A stretch of DNA of 64,000 bases from Paeniglutamicibacter psychrophenolicus (GCF_030812255.1 NZ_JAUSSH010000007.1:124001-188000), one strand, 5' to 3'; positions 9,168-18,573 are shown, counted from the first letter of the stretch. Numbers and translations: made by a program. The notes: generated by a model not told the origin, from the sequence alone.

Positions 9168-10541
9168 TTAGATGTCCGAGGTGCCGGTGATGCCCACGGT
9201 CGATTCGATGACCGGGCGCAGTTTCTTGGCCAGGGCCTCGTAGAACATCGACAGCGGGAACTCGTCGTCCATGACCTGGTCGGTCATCTCGCGCAGCGGA
9301 GCGGTCAGCGGCAGCGCGTCGGGGCCCTTGGCCCAGACCGAGGCCGGGTGCGGGGTCAGCGTGGCGGAGACCAGCTCGTAGGCCGCAAGCCAGTGGGCGA
9401 TCTTCGGGCGGTCGATCGAGCGCCAGTACAGCTCGTCGATGGCATGGCCCAGGTTCGAGACGACCTCGGGGACCTGGTCCCAGTCGATCGACAGCTTGGT
9501 GTCGGTCCAGTGCAGCACGTGGTGCTGGTGCATCCAGGCGAAGAGCAGCTGCCCGCCGAGCCCGTCGTAGTTGCGGGTGCGGGACCCGGTGATGGCGAAG
9601 CGGAAGATCCGATCGAAGATCACCGCGTACTGCACCAGCTTGGCGTGGTGCCGGGTGGCCGTGTCGGCGGTCGCGTCCTGGGCGATCTTGACGCATTCGC
9701 GGAAGGCCGTCAGGTCGCAGCGCAGCTCCTCGAGCGAGTAGAGGAAGAACGGCATGCGCTGCTTGATCATGAACGGGTCGAAGGGCAAATCCCCGCGCAT
9801 GTGGGTGCGGTCGTGGATCAGGTCCCACATCACGAAGGTTTCTTCGGTCAGTGCCTGGTCCCCGAGCATGGCAGCGGCGTCGGCGGGCAGTTCGAGGTTG
9901 GTGATCTGGGCGGCGGACTTCAGCACCCGGCGGAAGCGCGCGGCCTCGCGGTCCTGGAAGATGGCACCCCAGGTGAAGGACGGGGTTTCGCGGATGGCCA
10001 CGGACTCGGGGAAGAGCACCGCGGAGTTGGTGTCGTAGCCCGGGGTGAAGTCCAGGAAGCGCAGCGGGACGAAGAGCTTGTTGGAGTAGTCCCCGGCCTC
10101 CAGGGCGGAAATGAACTCGGGCCAGATGACCTCCACCAGCACGGCCTCGAGCAACCGGTCGGTGGAGCCGTTCTGCGTGTACATCGGGAAGAGCACCAGA
10201 TGGCGCAACCCGTCCTGGCGGGCCAGCTGCGGCTGGAACGCCAGCAGCGCATCAAGGAAGTCGGGAATGCCGAACCCGGCTTGTTCCCAGGCGGCCAGGT
10301 CGTGGTGCAGCGCCCGGAAGTAGTCTGCGTCGTGCGGGAACTGCGGGGCCAGCACCTGAAGGGAGTCGGTGATGGTTCCCAGCAGCGCGGCGGCGCGGGG
10401 CTTGTCGGAGTCCTCGGGCACCGAGCCGTCGTGGACCTGGAGCCCCTGGAATTCGGTGGCTGCCGTCTTCAGTGCCAGCCATGCGGGCGAGGAGACGAGC
10501 TCGTGGTTGGACAATGGCTTGGGAAGAGTTGCCTGTGACAT
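9168..10541 (-). CDS. DUF6421 family protein
   Basis: A 457-residue soluble protein recognised as the actinobacterial DUF6421 family. ATG 10541 is chosen because AAGGGG lies 9 nt upstream; the reading frame is open further up but without support. It is rich in His, Trp and Asp (for example HQHHVLHW) and has no transmembrane segment or known catalytic motif. Function is unknown. It lies 40 bp upstream of the SDR gene on the same strand. Confidence 0.75.
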   Translation of the reverse strand: MSQATLPKPLSNHELVSSPAWLALKTAATEFQGLQVHDGSVPEDSDKPRAAALLGTITDSLQVLAPQFPHDADYFRALHHDLAAWEQAGFGIPDFLDALLAFQPQLARQDGLRHLVLFPMYTQNGSTDRLLEAVLVEVIWPEFISALEAGDYSNKLFVPLRFLDFTPGYDTNSAVLFPESVAIRETPSFTWGAIFQDREAARFRRVLKSAAQITNLELPADAAAMLGDQALTEETFVMWDLIHDRTHMRGDLPFDPFMIKQRMPFFLYSLEELRCDLTAFRECVKIAQDATADTATRHHAKLVQYAVIFDRIFRFAITGSRTRNYDGLGGQLLFAWMHQHHVLHWTDTKLSIDWDQVPEVVSNLGHAIDELYWRSIDRPKIAHWLAAYELVSATLTPHPASVWAKGPDALPLTAPLREMTDQVMDDEFPLSMFYEALAKKLRPVIESTVGITGTSDI

Positions 10542-10766
10542 ATTGGATACCCCTTTCGGTACGGCCGAACGTGCCGCGGATGCTGTTGTTGTTTCCTGGT
10601 TCCAGCGTACCGAGAGGTCATTATTGCTGATTGAAAATTGGTCTGAGCGTAAGCAGTGCTGTGGCATGAGGCGCCACTGCAGGCACCAAGGCATGCGTGC
10701 GGGGAATGCTCGGGTTCGGCACCTCCCGAATCCACCCCCGGCGCCGGGGTGCAGGGCCCGCTGCGG

Positions 10767-11207
10767 CTAGCTCGTCTTCAAGCGCAGCGAGACCGAGTTC
10801 ATGCAGTAGCGCTGGTCGGTGGGGGTGTTGAAGCCCTCGCCCTCGAACACGTGGCCCAGGTGCGAATCGCAGGCCGCGCAACGCACCTCGACCCGGACCA
10901 TGCCCAGGGTGGAATCGCGGATGTAGCGGACGCGGTCCTCGGCCAGCGGCGCGAAGAACGAGGGCCACCCGCAGCCGGCATCGAACTTGGCATTGGAGGT
11001 AAAGAGTTCCTGGCCGCAGGCCCGGCATTCATAGACGCCCTCGGTGGTGGTGTCCCAGTATTCACCGGTGAAGGGACGTTCGGTGCCGGCCTTGCGCAGG
11101 ACCTGGAACTCGTCCGGGGTCAACTCCGTGCGCCATTGCTCATCGGTCTTGGCGACGCTGGGCGAGACGGGGGTGCTGGATTCTTTGGGGCTCTGGATAT
11201 CACTCAC
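10767..11207 (-). CDS. msrB: Peptide methionine-R-sulfoxide reductase
   Basis: A SelR-domain protein of about 146 residues. Two zinc CxxC pairs (CRACGQ and CAACDSH), GCGWPSF and the catalytic Cys in RYCMNS are intact. It reduces the R-epimer of methionine sulfoxide in oxidised proteins. GTG 11207 is the most likely start; the frame is open to 11354, but that would add about 49 residues of low-complexity sequence overlapping the neighbour's promoter. It is divergent from the alpha/beta hydrolase gene. Confidence 0.9.
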   Translation of the reverse strand: MSDIQSPKESSTPVSPSVAKTDEQWRTELTPDEFQVLRKAGTERPFTGEYWDTTTEGVYECRACGQELFTSNAKFDAGCGWPSFFAPLAEDRVRYIRDSTLGMVRVEVRCAACDSHLGHVFEGEGFNTPTDQRYCMNSVSLRLKTS

Positions 11208-11331
11208 ATCACACACAACACCGGGGGCGGCGCGCTCATTCCCGCGCCTGCCCGGCGACATGGATCGGCTGCGGAAATTCATCGGGCCCAAAACCACAAG
11301 GTGGCAGCCGTTGTTTGCAATGATGGTAGGC

Positions 11332-12585
11332 ATGAAGGCAAATCTTTCCCCCACGCCCCCCCACGCGCCCTCGGCAGGGAAGGGCCTGAGCTGGGCACTG
11401 CTGGGCGTGGGCGTCGGCGCTGCGGCCGGATCGCTCTTTGCCGGAAGCGTCTCCGCGCTGGCCGCCTACTTTGCCCGCCGCGTGGTGACCCCCGATGCGG
11501 AGCCGGACCAAAGCCTGGAGATCCTCGCACTGGTGCCCACCCCCGAAGGGCAGGACGTGATCCTGTCGGCGGACAAGGATTCCACGGCACCGGGCCGCTA
11601 CTCGCTGTTCTTCACCGCAGACACCGGCCATGCGCGGCTGGGCGAACCCAAGGGCTATCGGCTCGGGGACGGCACCGTGACCCGGGCCGTGGAAAAAATC
11701 TACTTCGGGGACTTGTCGGCCGCGGTGCGCGGACGGCTTTCGGGGATCGTTTACGACTCGCCCGAGGACCTCGGGGCCACCTACGAAGACGTCGAGATCC
11801 CGATCCTCGGCGGCCTGGCCCCGGCCTGGTATGTCCCGGGAGACACCCAGGCAGACACCTGGGCCATCTGCGTCCATGGCCGCGGGGCAAACCGCAAGGA
11901 GGGGTTGCGCGCACTGCCGGTGTTCGCGGCACTGGGGATCAGCGCGCTGTTGGTTTCCTACCGCAACGACGGGGTGGCCCCCGCGGCGGTCGACGGACGC
12001 TACGGACTCGGGGCCACGGAATGGCCCGACATCGAAGCTGCCATCGACCACGCCGTGGCCAATGGCGCCAGGGAGATCCTGCTCTTTGGCTGGTCCATGG
12101 GCGGGGCCATCGCCCTGCAGGTGGCCGACAGGTCCCGGCAGGCACGGAAGATCGGCGCCCTGGTGCTTGACGGGCCGGTGATCAACTGGATCGATGTGCT
12201 CTCGCACCAGGCCAAGCGCAACCGCATCCCCGAGGCAGTGGGCGACTTCGGCCAATGGCTGCTGGGCAACAAGGCCGGACGGTGGATTACGGGGCTGGCG
12301 GCCCCGCTGGATTTGAAGATCCTGAACTGGGTCGAACGGCACGACCAGTTGCGGGTCCCCACCCTGATCCTGCACAGCGAGGACGACGACTTCGTGCCGA
12401 TCGGCCCCTCCGAGCAGCTCGCCGCACTGAACCCGCAAATGGTGGGGCTGCGGCGATTCAGCCGGGCCGGGCACACCCGGGAGTGGAACGTGGATCCGCA
12501 GCGCTGGGAAGCGGAGGTCACCGCCTTCGTCCGGGGCGTGTTGGAGGCCCCGCGTCCCGGGGACAACGCGGCGGGCCTGGAATAG
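11332..12585 (+). CDS. Membrane-anchored alpha/beta hydrolase
   Basis: A 417-residue protein. Residues ~19-45 form one hydrophobic segment, so the hydrolase domain is probably anchored and outside the cytoplasm. The nucleophile elbow is GWSMGG; the acid lies in HSEDDDFVP and the His in AGHTRE. The region before the fold (about 60-170) is an extra N-terminal domain. Substrate is unknown: esterase, lipase or acyl transfer are all possible. ATG 11332 is used; ATG 11323 is also in frame. It ends 27 bp from the convergent ybaK gene. Confidence 0.8.
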   Translation: MKANLSPTPPHAPSAGKGLSWALLGVGVGAAAGSLFAGSVSALAAYFARRVVTPDAEPDQSLEILALVPTPEGQDVILSADKDSTAPGRYSLFFTADTGHARLGEPKGYRLGDGTVTRAVEKIYFGDLSAAVRGRLSGIVYDSPEDLGATYEDVEIPILGGLAPAWYVPGDTQADTWAICVHGRGANRKEGLRALPVFAALGISALLVSYRNDGVAPAAVDGRYGLGATEWPDIEAAIDHAVANGAREILLFGWSMGGAIALQVADRSRQARKIGALVLDGPVINWIDVLSHQAKRNRIPEAVGDFGQWLLGNKAGRWITGLAAPLDLKILNWVERHDQLRVPTLILHSEDDDFVPIGPSEQLAALNPQMVGLRRFSRAGHTREWNVDPQRWEAEVTAFVRGVLEAPRPGDNAAGLE

Positions 12586-12612
12586 GCCCCCATGCCTGCC
12601 CCGCGGCGGATC

Positions 12613-13122
12613 TCAGTGGCCGGCGATGTGCGCGACCTCTGCCTCGGTCAACCGCTGCAGGTCCGCCGGGGACAGCTCCAGGTCCAGGCCGCGGTGCCCG
12701 CCCGAGACGTAGACGGTCTCCAGCGCCATGGCACTGGCGTCAATGATCGTGCGCGAGCGGTTGCGTTGCGCCAGCGGGGAGATGCCGCCCACCACGTACC
12801 CGGTGCGCCGCTCGGCCACGGCCGGGTCGGCCATCTCCACCTTCTTTAGCCCCAGGGTCGTGGCCATGGCCTTGAGGTCCAGTGATCGGTTCACGGGAAT
12901 GATGCCAACCGCCAACGCCGCGGACCCCGGTTCCCCGGTGGACACCAGCAGCGTCTTGAACACCCGGGCCGGGGGCACCCCGATGGCCTCGGCGGCTTCC
13001 ATTCCGTAGTTGGCCGCGGCCGGATCATGGGTGTAGGAGTGCACGGTGTAGGACACCGCCTCGCGGTCCAGCAGCGTGGTCGCGGGAGTCCCGGTGGAAT
13101 GCGTATTCTTCTTCTTGGACAT
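12613..13122 (-). CDS. ybaK: Cys-tRNA(Pro) deacylase, YbaK/EbsC family
   Basis: A 169-residue YbaK domain protein that removes Cys wrongly attached to tRNA(Pro). Family signs include KTLLVSTGE, the VNRSLDLK segment and YVVGGISPLAQ. ATG 13122 follows a strong AAAGGAGG SD at a 10-12 nt spacing. The N-terminal SKKKN is a short basic tail. The gene follows sufE on the same strand. Confidence 0.9.
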   Translation of the reverse strand: MSKKKNTHSTGTPATTLLDREAVSYTVHSYTHDPAAANYGMEAAEAIGVPPARVFKTLLVSTGEPGSAALAVGIIPVNRSLDLKAMATTLGLKKVEMADPAVAERRTGYVVGGISPLAQRNRSRTIIDASAMALETVYVSGGHRGLDLELSPADLQRLTEAEVAHIAGH

Positions 13123-13199
13123 GGGCTTTCGGGATCCTCCTTTAACGGGGCTTGGGCGCCGGCATGTGCCGGCGCCCAAGCATCGTAATTGCTTGCGGC

Positions 13200-13649
13200 T
13201 TAGGAGCCGGCAGCGGCAACCCGCTCGCTGACCTGTCGCTTGATACGGGCAAGCATGGCAGTCATGCCACGCAAACGCAATGGCGTCAGGGCCCGGGTCA
13301 AGCCCAGCAGGTTGGGCATGTCGTCGGGGACGGCCAGCACCGCCGCGGCGGGCAGCCCGTCGAGTCCCTGGTGCAGCACCGAGGCGAACCCGCGGGTGGT
13401 GGGCGCCTGCGGGGGAGCGGAGAAGAACAACGACACCTTGTGCTCCCCGGCCGGCTCGACCTCGATGTTCAGGAACAACGGGGTCTGGCACTCCACGACC
13501 TGCTCCAGCAGGTCCGGGTGCTCGGCCAGGCGCGCCGGAAGCTCGGGCAGTTCCTCGGAAAAGTCCAGCAGCATCTCCAGACGCTCCTGCTCCGTGACGG
13601 ACTGGAAGTCCTCGACGATCTCGGCCAGGGCCCGGGGCATCTCACCCAT
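13200..13649 (-). CDS. sufE: SufE-family sulfur acceptor
   Basis: A 149-residue SufE domain protein. The sulfur-accepting Cys is C54 in VECQTPLFL. It would receive persulfide sulfur from a desulfurase or rhodanese and pass it to Fe-S assembly. It begins 4 nt after the stop of the upstream sulfurtransferase gene, a pairing seen across actinobacteria. The two are very likely one sulfur-relay operon. Confidence 0.9.
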   Translation of the reverse strand: MGEMPRALAEIVEDFQSVTEQERLEMLLDFSEELPELPARLAEHPDLLEQVVECQTPLFLNIEVEPAGEHKVSLFFSAPPQAPTTRGFASVLHQGLDGLPAAAVLAVPDDMPNLLGLTRALTPLRLRGMTAMLARIKRQVSERVAAAGS

Positions 13650-13653
13650 GCGG

Positions 13654-14562
13654 CTAGGCCCCGATTCCTGCGGGAACGGCGCCGGGCTCGATGCCCTTCA
13701 CGATGGGAACGCGCACGGCGTTGCCCCACTCGGTCCAGGACCCGTCGTAGTTGCGCACGTTCTCGAAGCCGAGCAGGAACTGCAGGGCAAACCAGGTGTG
13801 GCTCGAGCGCTCGCCGATGCGGCAGTAGGTGATGATGTCATCGCCCGCGGCCAGCCCGGCCTCGTTCAGGTAGATCGCCTCGAGCTCGGCACGGGACTTG
13901 AAGGTCCCGTCCTCGGCTGCGGCACGGCCCCACGGAACCGAAGCCGCCGAGGGGATGTGGCCGCCGCGCAGCGTGCCTTCCTCCGGGTATGCGGGCATGT
14001 GGGTGCGTTCGCCGGTGTACTCCTCGGTGGAGCGCACGTCGATCATCGGCTTGCCGAAGTGGCCCAGCACCTCGGGCATGAAGGCGCGGATGACCGAATC
14101 GTCGCGTTCGATGACCGGGTAGCTGGTGGTGGCAACGACCGGCTTCTCGCGGGTCAATTCACGGCCCTCGGCGATCCACTTGTCGCGGCCGCCGTCGAGC
14201 AGGCGGACGTCCTCGTGGCCGAAGAGGGTGAAGACCCACAACGCATAGGAGGCCCACCAGTTGGACTTGTCGCCGTAGATGACCACGGTGGAATCGCGGC
14301 CGATTCCCTTGGCTGCCATCAGCGCGGCGAAGCGCTCGCCGTCGACGTAGTCGCGGGTGTCCTCGTCGTTCAGCTCGGTGTGCCAGTCGACCTTGACCGC
14401 TCCGGGAATGTGGCCCGTGTCGTACAGCAGGATGTCCTCGTTGGATTCGAGGACCACCAGGCCATCGGTGGACAGGTTGGCCGCCAGCCAATCGGTGGAC
14501 ACCAGCCGTTCCGGGTGGGCATAGTCGGCAAATGAAGGATTGGAGTCGATGGGCAGGCTCAT
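13654..14562 (-). CDS. sseA: Thiosulfate/3-mercaptopyruvate sulfurtransferase
   Basis: A 302-residue protein of two rhodanese domains. The catalytic loop in the second domain is [13 protein letters not shown] (Cys near residue 252). The first domain lacks an equivalent Cys, as is usual for the family. ATG 14562 follows GAGGT; a longer start at 14673 is unsupported. It transfers sulfur to cyanide, thiols or, by context, to SufE encoded 4 nt downstream. Confidence 0.92.
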   Translation of the reverse strand: MSLPIDSNPSFADYAHPERLVSTDWLAANLSTDGLVVLESNEDILLYDTGHIPGAVKVDWHTELNDEDTRDYVDGERFAALMAAKGIGRDSTVVIYGDKSNWWASYALWVFTLFGHEDVRLLDGGRDKWIAEGRELTREKPVVATTSYPVIERDDSVIRAFMPEVLGHFGKPMIDVRSTEEYTGERTHMPAYPEEGTLRGGHIPSAASVPWGRAAAEDGTFKSRAELEAIYLNEAGLAAGDDIITYCRIGERSSHTWFALQFLLGFENVRNYDGSWTEWGNAVRVPIVKGIEPGAVPAGIGA

Positions 14563-14818
14563 TTTTATAGACCTCGCAACAAGAAAAATGGGGGATGGTG
14601 CTGTTTCCAGCCTAGCCACCGTGCGCGCCTCGGGCAGTGCGAAGGAGTCATTCAACGCCATATTTCGCTTCAAGCGTCCGCAATTGCGCTATAAGCGACC
14701 GGCGCCACTGCTCCCATTTAGGGGATGCCCGAGGTCTGGGCATAAAATGGCTGGGGCGTGTCTCCGCGCCAAAAACGCCCGTCACAGCCTTCCGAAGACC
14801 TAAGGACCGTCCAGCCGT

Positions 14819-15856
14819 ATGGCCACGATTACTAATCTTTCCCAACGGACCCCCACGGTCTCCATCGACGATCTTCTCGCCGGCTTCCACCCGTCGTACC
14901 GTTTCGGCGAGGTTTCCTTCGAGACCTACCGTCCGGACCCGGCCTGGCCCACCCAGGCCGAGGCGGTCACCAAGCTCAGGGGCTTCGCCTCGACGATTGG
15001 CAAGTCCAAGGGTGGTTTCCTCTCCAACCTCTTCGGCAAGAAGAAGGTCGAGAAATCGGGGATGTACCTGGACGGAGGGTTCGGGGTGGGCAAGACCCAC
15101 CTGCTGGCCTCGCTGTGGCACCTGGCCCCGGGCCGCAAGGCCTTCGGGACCTTCGTCGAATACACCAACCTCGTCGGTGCGCTCTCCTTCCGCCAGGCGG
15201 TCGACGTGCTGAGCAGCTACTCGCTGGTGTGCATCGACGAATTCGAACTCGATGACCCGGGGGACACCGTGCTGATGTCGCGCCTGATGCGCGAGCTCTC
15301 GGATGCCGGAGTGAAACTGGCTGCCACCTCCAACACGCTGCCCGGCGCCCTGGGCGATGGACGTTTTGCCGCGGTGGACTTCCAGCGCGAGATCAAGGTG
15401 CTCGCCGAGCAGTTCGATGTGCACCGCGTTGACGGGGTGGACTTCCGCCACCGCGGCCTGCCCGACGCTCCGACGCCGCTGGACGATGCCGCCATCGAGG
15501 AATTCGCCACCGAACGATACGGCGACAAGACCTATGCGATTGACGAGTTCGCGGACCTGGTCGCACACATGTCCAAGGTCCATCCCAGCCGCTACCGCGC
15601 CCTGCTGGGCGATGTCGACGTGCTGGTGCTGCACAACGTGGAGACCATCACCGAGCAGGCCGTTGCACTGCGCTTTGTGGTGTTGGCCGACCGGCTCTAT
15701 GACAAGGACGTGCCCATCGTTGCCTCCGGCAAGCCCTTCTCCGAGCTGTTCACCCCGGAGATGATGGCCGGCGGCTACCAGAAGAAGTACTTCCGTGCCG
15801 TGTCCCGACTCACCGCGCTGGCCCGCGAGGGCCAGACCGGCGAGCCCGCGCTTTAG
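14819..15856 (+). CDS. zapE: AFG1-like ATPase, ZapE family
   Basis: A 345-residue P-loop ATPase. Walker A is GGFGVGKTHL (about residues 82-91) and Walker B is LVCIDEFELDD. The family in proteobacteria (ZapE) acts at the division ring; the role in actinobacteria is less clear. It is divergent from sseA with a 256-bp spacer and ends at a terminator-like hairpin. Confidence 0.9.
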   Translation: MATITNLSQRTPTVSIDDLLAGFHPSYRFGEVSFETYRPDPAWPTQAEAVTKLRGFASTIGKSKGGFLSNLFGKKKVEKSGMYLDGGFGVGKTHLLASLWHLAPGRKAFGTFVEYTNLVGALSFRQAVDVLSSYSLVCIDEFELDDPGDTVLMSRLMRELSDAGVKLAATSNTLPGALGDGRFAAVDFQREIKVLAEQFDVHRVDGVDFRHRGLPDAPTPLDDAAIEEFATERYGDKTYAIDEFADLVAHMSKVHPSRYRALLGDVDVLVLHNVETITEQAVALRFVVLADRLYDKDVPIVASGKPFSELFTPEMMAGGYQKKYFRAVSRLTALAREGQTGEPAL

Positions 15857-15886
15857 GCAGCAGCAACGCAGAAAGGCCGTGGCCGT

Positions 15887-15945
15887 CCCGGCTCCCGCAA
15901 GCCTCTTGGCTTGGCGGGGGAGCGGGAGCGGGGCACTGCCTTTTT
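15887..15945 (+). terminator. Terminator of zapE
   Basis: A GC-rich stem (AAGCC-TCTT-GGCTT core extended by CCCGGCTCCCGC against GGCGGGGGAGCGGG with small bulges) is followed some 15 nt later by TTTTT at 15941-15945. It lies between the convergent zapE and benE genes. Confidence 0.55.
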
Positions 15946-15966
15946 CACGCCCGGGGACCGGGGGTG

Positions 15967-17163
15967 TCAGTGGCGTTTGCGCTCGATCAGCAGGCGCAGG
16001 GCCAACCCGGCAAGCAGTGCCCAGAAGGCCCCGCCGATCCCGGCGAAGCTCAGGCCCGAACCGGCAATCAGGAAGGCCACCAGGGAACTCATCCGGCTCG
16101 TCGGATCCGACAGCGCCGAGGATGCGGAGGCTCCCAGGGTGCCCAGCAGCGCCAGGCCTGCTGCGGCTTCCAGCAGCCCCTCCGGGCTCGCGGTGGCCAG
16201 CGCGGTGATCGCGGCCGAGGCCAGGCCCAGCACGATGTAGAACCCGCCGGATGACACCGCGGCGATCCAGCGCCTGGCTCGGTCCTCCCCGGCCTCATCC
16301 CCGGCGGCCAGGGCCGCGGAAATCGCGGCGAGGTTGATGGCGTGCCCGCCAAAGACTGCAGCGGCTGCGCTGCCGATGCCGGTGGAGAGCATCGAGGCCC
16401 GCCACGGGGTTTGAAAATCGAAGCTGGCCAGCACTGCCACGCCGGGCACATTCTGCGAAGCCATGGTGACCACGAACAGTGGCAACGTGATGGCCGTGAA
16501 TGCCTCGAGGCTGAATGCCGGTGCCGTGAACTGGAGCGTGGGCAGCAACTCGCCCATGACACCGGTGGCCCCGGCTTGCGCCATGGAGAACCCGGCGATG
16601 CCCAGGGCCGCGGCCATGGCCGCGGGCACGGCCCAGCGGGGGCTCAGGCGCAGGAACACGAGCCAGACCACGATGACCGGCGCGACATACAGCGGGATGG
16701 TGGACAGCGCCACGAAGGGAGCCAGGCAGAGCTTGAGCAGCACACCGGCCAGCATGGCCTGGGCAAGGGAAACCGGGATGGCTGCCAGCAACCTGCCCAG
16801 CCAGGGGATGGCGCCGGTTGCGGCAATCAGCACCCCCGTCATGAGGAAGGCCCCGACGGCTTGGTCCCACCCGAAGTTCACGGTGGCAGCCCCGGCGAGC
16901 AATGCTGCTCCGGGGGTAGACCACGCGGTGGTGATCGGTCGTTTGGTGAACCAGGCCAAGCCCACGGCACATATGGCCAGGGCTATGGTCAGGGCGAAGA
17001 GCCCCGACGCCGCTTGGGCGTCGGTGGCGCCGACGGCCTTGAGCCCGGTGAGCACGACGGCAAACGAAGAGGTGTAACCGACCAAGGCCGTCACCAGTCC
17101 CGCCATGATCGGTTGCGCAGGCGAGGTCTTGGTCGAAAGGCGGGGTGGTGCTGTGGGTCTCAA
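15967..17163 (-). CDS. benE: Benzoate/H+ symporter, BenE family
   Basis: A 398-residue, very hydrophobic protein with about 11-12 predicted membrane helices and the BenE-type N-terminus (PIMAGLVTALVGYTSSFAVV). The best characterised members import benzoate with protons; YdcO-like members have no proven substrate. No benzoate catabolism genes are nearby, so the substrate is uncertain. The start is taken as TTG 17163 behind GGAAAG; ATG 17106 would remove 19 residues. Confidence 0.85.
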   Translation of the reverse strand: MRPTAPPRLSTKTSPAQPIMAGLVTALVGYTSSFAVVLTGLKAVGATDAQAASGLFALTIALAICAVGLAWFTKRPITTAWSTPGAALLAGAATVNFGWDQAVGAFLMTGVLIAATGAIPWLGRLLAAIPVSLAQAMLAGVLLKLCLAPFVALSTIPLYVAPVIVVWLVFLRLSPRWAVPAAMAAALGIAGFSMAQAGATGVMGELLPTLQFTAPAFSLEAFTAITLPLFVVTMASQNVPGVAVLASFDFQTPWRASMLSTGIGSAAAAVFGGHAINLAAISAALAAGDEAGEDRARRWIAAVSSGGFYIVLGLASAAITALATASPEGLLEAAAGLALLGTLGASASSALSDPTSRMSSLVAFLIAGSGLSFAGIGGAFWALLAGLALRLLIERKRH

Positions 17164-17184
17164 TGTGTATCTTTCCGTGCAAAC

Positions 17185-17230
17185 GACAGGTGCCGGTCCC
17201 GCCTCACGGCGGTACCGGCACCCGTTTGTC
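17185..17230 (-). terminator. Hairpin between the MT0933-like gene and benE
   Basis: A stem GGTGCCGGT/ACCGGCACC (17189-17197 with 17214-17222) continues inward as CCGCC-TCA-GGCGG and outward with partial AAACGACA/TTTGTCG pairing. It lies 3' of the small gene at 17269 and lacks a U-tract. Confidence 0.5.
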
Positions 17231-17268
17231 GTGCCTAGGGCAAATGACCTAGTGAACCAGGCTGGAAC

Positions 17269-17496
17269 CTAGACGGTAGGTGTACCGCCGTCGCCTTCAT
17301 CCTTGTTGAGGAGGCCCTTTGCGCCGTCCTGAACCTTGTCGACGTGCTCGGCGAACTTGCCGCCGGTCTTTTCGTCGATGAAGTCGCCGGCGTTATCGAT
17401 GGCCTCACCGATTTTGCCCGAGTTTTCGTGAATCAACCCGGCCGCCTTGTCCTTCAGTCCTTCGGCCTTGCCCTTCAGCTCGTCAAAAATAGACAA
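17269..17496 (-). CDS. MT0933-like (putative antitoxin) small protein
   Basis: A 75-residue, highly charged, Lys/Asp/Gly-rich protein starting MSIFDELKGKAEGLKDKAAG. The repeated amphipathic pattern (KGKAEGLKDKA, GKIGEAIDNAGDFID, GGKFAEHVDK) matches the actinobacterial MT0933/Rv0909 putative antitoxin family. A GAGGTGCC SD precedes ATG 17496. No toxin gene is adjacent, so the antitoxin label is doubtful here; a small stress-related helical protein is equally likely. Confidence 0.7.
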   Translation of the reverse strand: MSIFDELKGKAEGLKDKAAGLIHENSGKIGEAIDNAGDFIDEKTGGKFAEHVDKVQDGAKGLLNKDEGDGGTPTV

Positions 17497-17545
17497 AAGG
17501 CACCTCCTCTCAATCGTGGGGGCCAGGAAAGCCCCCGTCTGTGAG

Positions 17546-18022
17546 TCATCCTATGCCGAGTCGATGGCGTTTCAAGGGCATTTGTGTGACTTTTTGAAGA
17601 TATTCGTGCTGACCACGTCCGATCAGTGCGCGAACGCTTGGATCGGGCGCATGGTGCCCCTCTAGGGCATCCGAATAGTCGCGTGCGACTTTCACCAATC
17701 CAAACTCATCGAATGCCAGGACCGTGCATCCCGACACCGTTGTGGGTTGGTCCCTGATGTATATGACGACCCAGTACTCAACAGACGCGGTGCCTCCCTC
17801 AACCACCGGATCGGCGAACCAGGTTTTCGCGGGTTTGGTCTCTTCAGCGAAGCATTCAACCAAGTAGCTGCGCAGGCCGCTGCGTCCATGAAATGGCTGG
17901 AACATCGACGCCCAGTGTTCACCTTCGTCAGCCTGAAGGTTGACGATCGCTTCCACGTCTTTGCGCGGCCAGGCGCTGGCCCATGTATTCGCCCAACGTT
18001 GGGCAGCCTCGAAAGCCTGCAT
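17546..18022 (-). CDS. NTF2-like (SnoaL-fold) protein
   Basis: A 158-residue protein with the NTF2-like pattern: N-terminal helices (AAQRWANTWASAWPRKDVEAIV), then strands ending VARDYSDALE. Such proteins are small enzymes or binding proteins with a conical pocket; no substrate is evident. ATG 18022 follows AAGGA at 8 nt. It lies downstream of the tRNA array, separated by a hairpin. Confidence 0.75.
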   Translation of the reverse strand: MQAFEAAQRWANTWASAWPRKDVEAIVNLQADEGEHWASMFQPFHGRSGLRSYLVECFAEETKPAKTWFADPVVEGGTASVEYWVVIYIRDQPTTVSGCTVLAFDEFGLVKVARDYSDALEGHHAPDPSVRALIGRGQHEYLQKVTQMPLKRHRLGIG

Positions 18023-18120
18023 TTGGGTTTCCTTCTGGCATCGACAACCGGTCGCGCGAAAATTTCGGCCCGGAACGGCAGGGCAACTCAAAGTATGGCA
18101 GGTGAAATCGTGGTTAAACA

Positions 18121-18157
18121 CGTAGGTCGCGTGGTTTGGAAAACCACGCGACCTACG
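18121..18157 (-). terminator. Terminator hairpin of the tRNA array
   Basis: A perfect 17-bp stem (arms 18121-18137 and 18141-18157) with a 3-nt loop lies immediately 3' of the last tRNA. On the minus strand it is followed by TGTTTAACC, a poor U-tract. It probably ends the tRNA transcript. Confidence 0.7.
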
Positions 18158-18160
18158 AAT

Positions 18161-18236
18161 TGGAGTGGACAACGAGGTTCGAACTCGCGACCTCAACCTT
18201 GGCAAGGTTGCGCTCTACCAGCTGAGCTATGTCCAC
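18161..18236 (-). tRNA. tRNA-Gly (GCC), copy 1
   Basis: A full cloverleaf reading 18236 to 18161: acceptor GTGGACA/TGTCCAC, anticodon stem CAACC/GGTTG with loop TTGCCAA (anticodon GCC), T-loop TTCGAAC, discriminator U and an encoded CCA. It differs from the other two Gly copies in the anticodon stem (CAACC instead of CGACC) and is the only one with encoded CCA. Confidence 0.95.
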
Positions 18237-18269
18237 ATTGGCAATCAATACTAACAGTATAGATCGTCG

Positions 18270-18341
18270 TGGGCGATACTGGGATCGAACCAGTGACCTC
18301 TTCCGTGTCAGGGAAGCGCGCTACCGCTGCGCCAATCGCCC
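18270..18341 (-). tRNA. tRNA-Val (GAC), copy 1
   Basis: Acceptor GGGCGAT/ATCGCCC, anticodon stem CTTCC/GGAAG with loop CTGACAC (anticodon GAC), T-loop TTCGATC and discriminator A. CCA is not encoded. Confidence 0.95.
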
Positions 18342-18500
18342 GTGATGGGTACTGCACCTGAACTATAGCGTGGATCTTCGTTCCGAAGAACAAGTGCCAG
18401 ATCCGCCGTCATTTTCATTCCGGTACTGCGGTGCCTTCCTTTCGGAAGACTCAAAGAAATATGGACCCCTCTTCCATGGAATTGAGGTCCATTTCTTCAG

Positions 18501-18573
18501 AGTGGACAACGAGGTTCGAACTCGCGACCTCGACCTTGGCAAGGTCGCGCTCTACCAGCTGAGCTATGTCCAC
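18501..18573 (-). tRNA. tRNA-Gly (GCC), copy 2
   Basis: Acceptor GTGGACA/TGTCCAC, anticodon stem CGACC/GGTCG with loop TTGCCAA (GCC), discriminator U. CCA is not encoded. Identical in sequence to copy 3. Confidence 0.95.

Noticed and set aside
10734-10752. CACCCC/GGGGTG palindrome after msrB as terminator
   Set aside because: Too short and without a loop of reasonable size or U-tract to be called with confidence.
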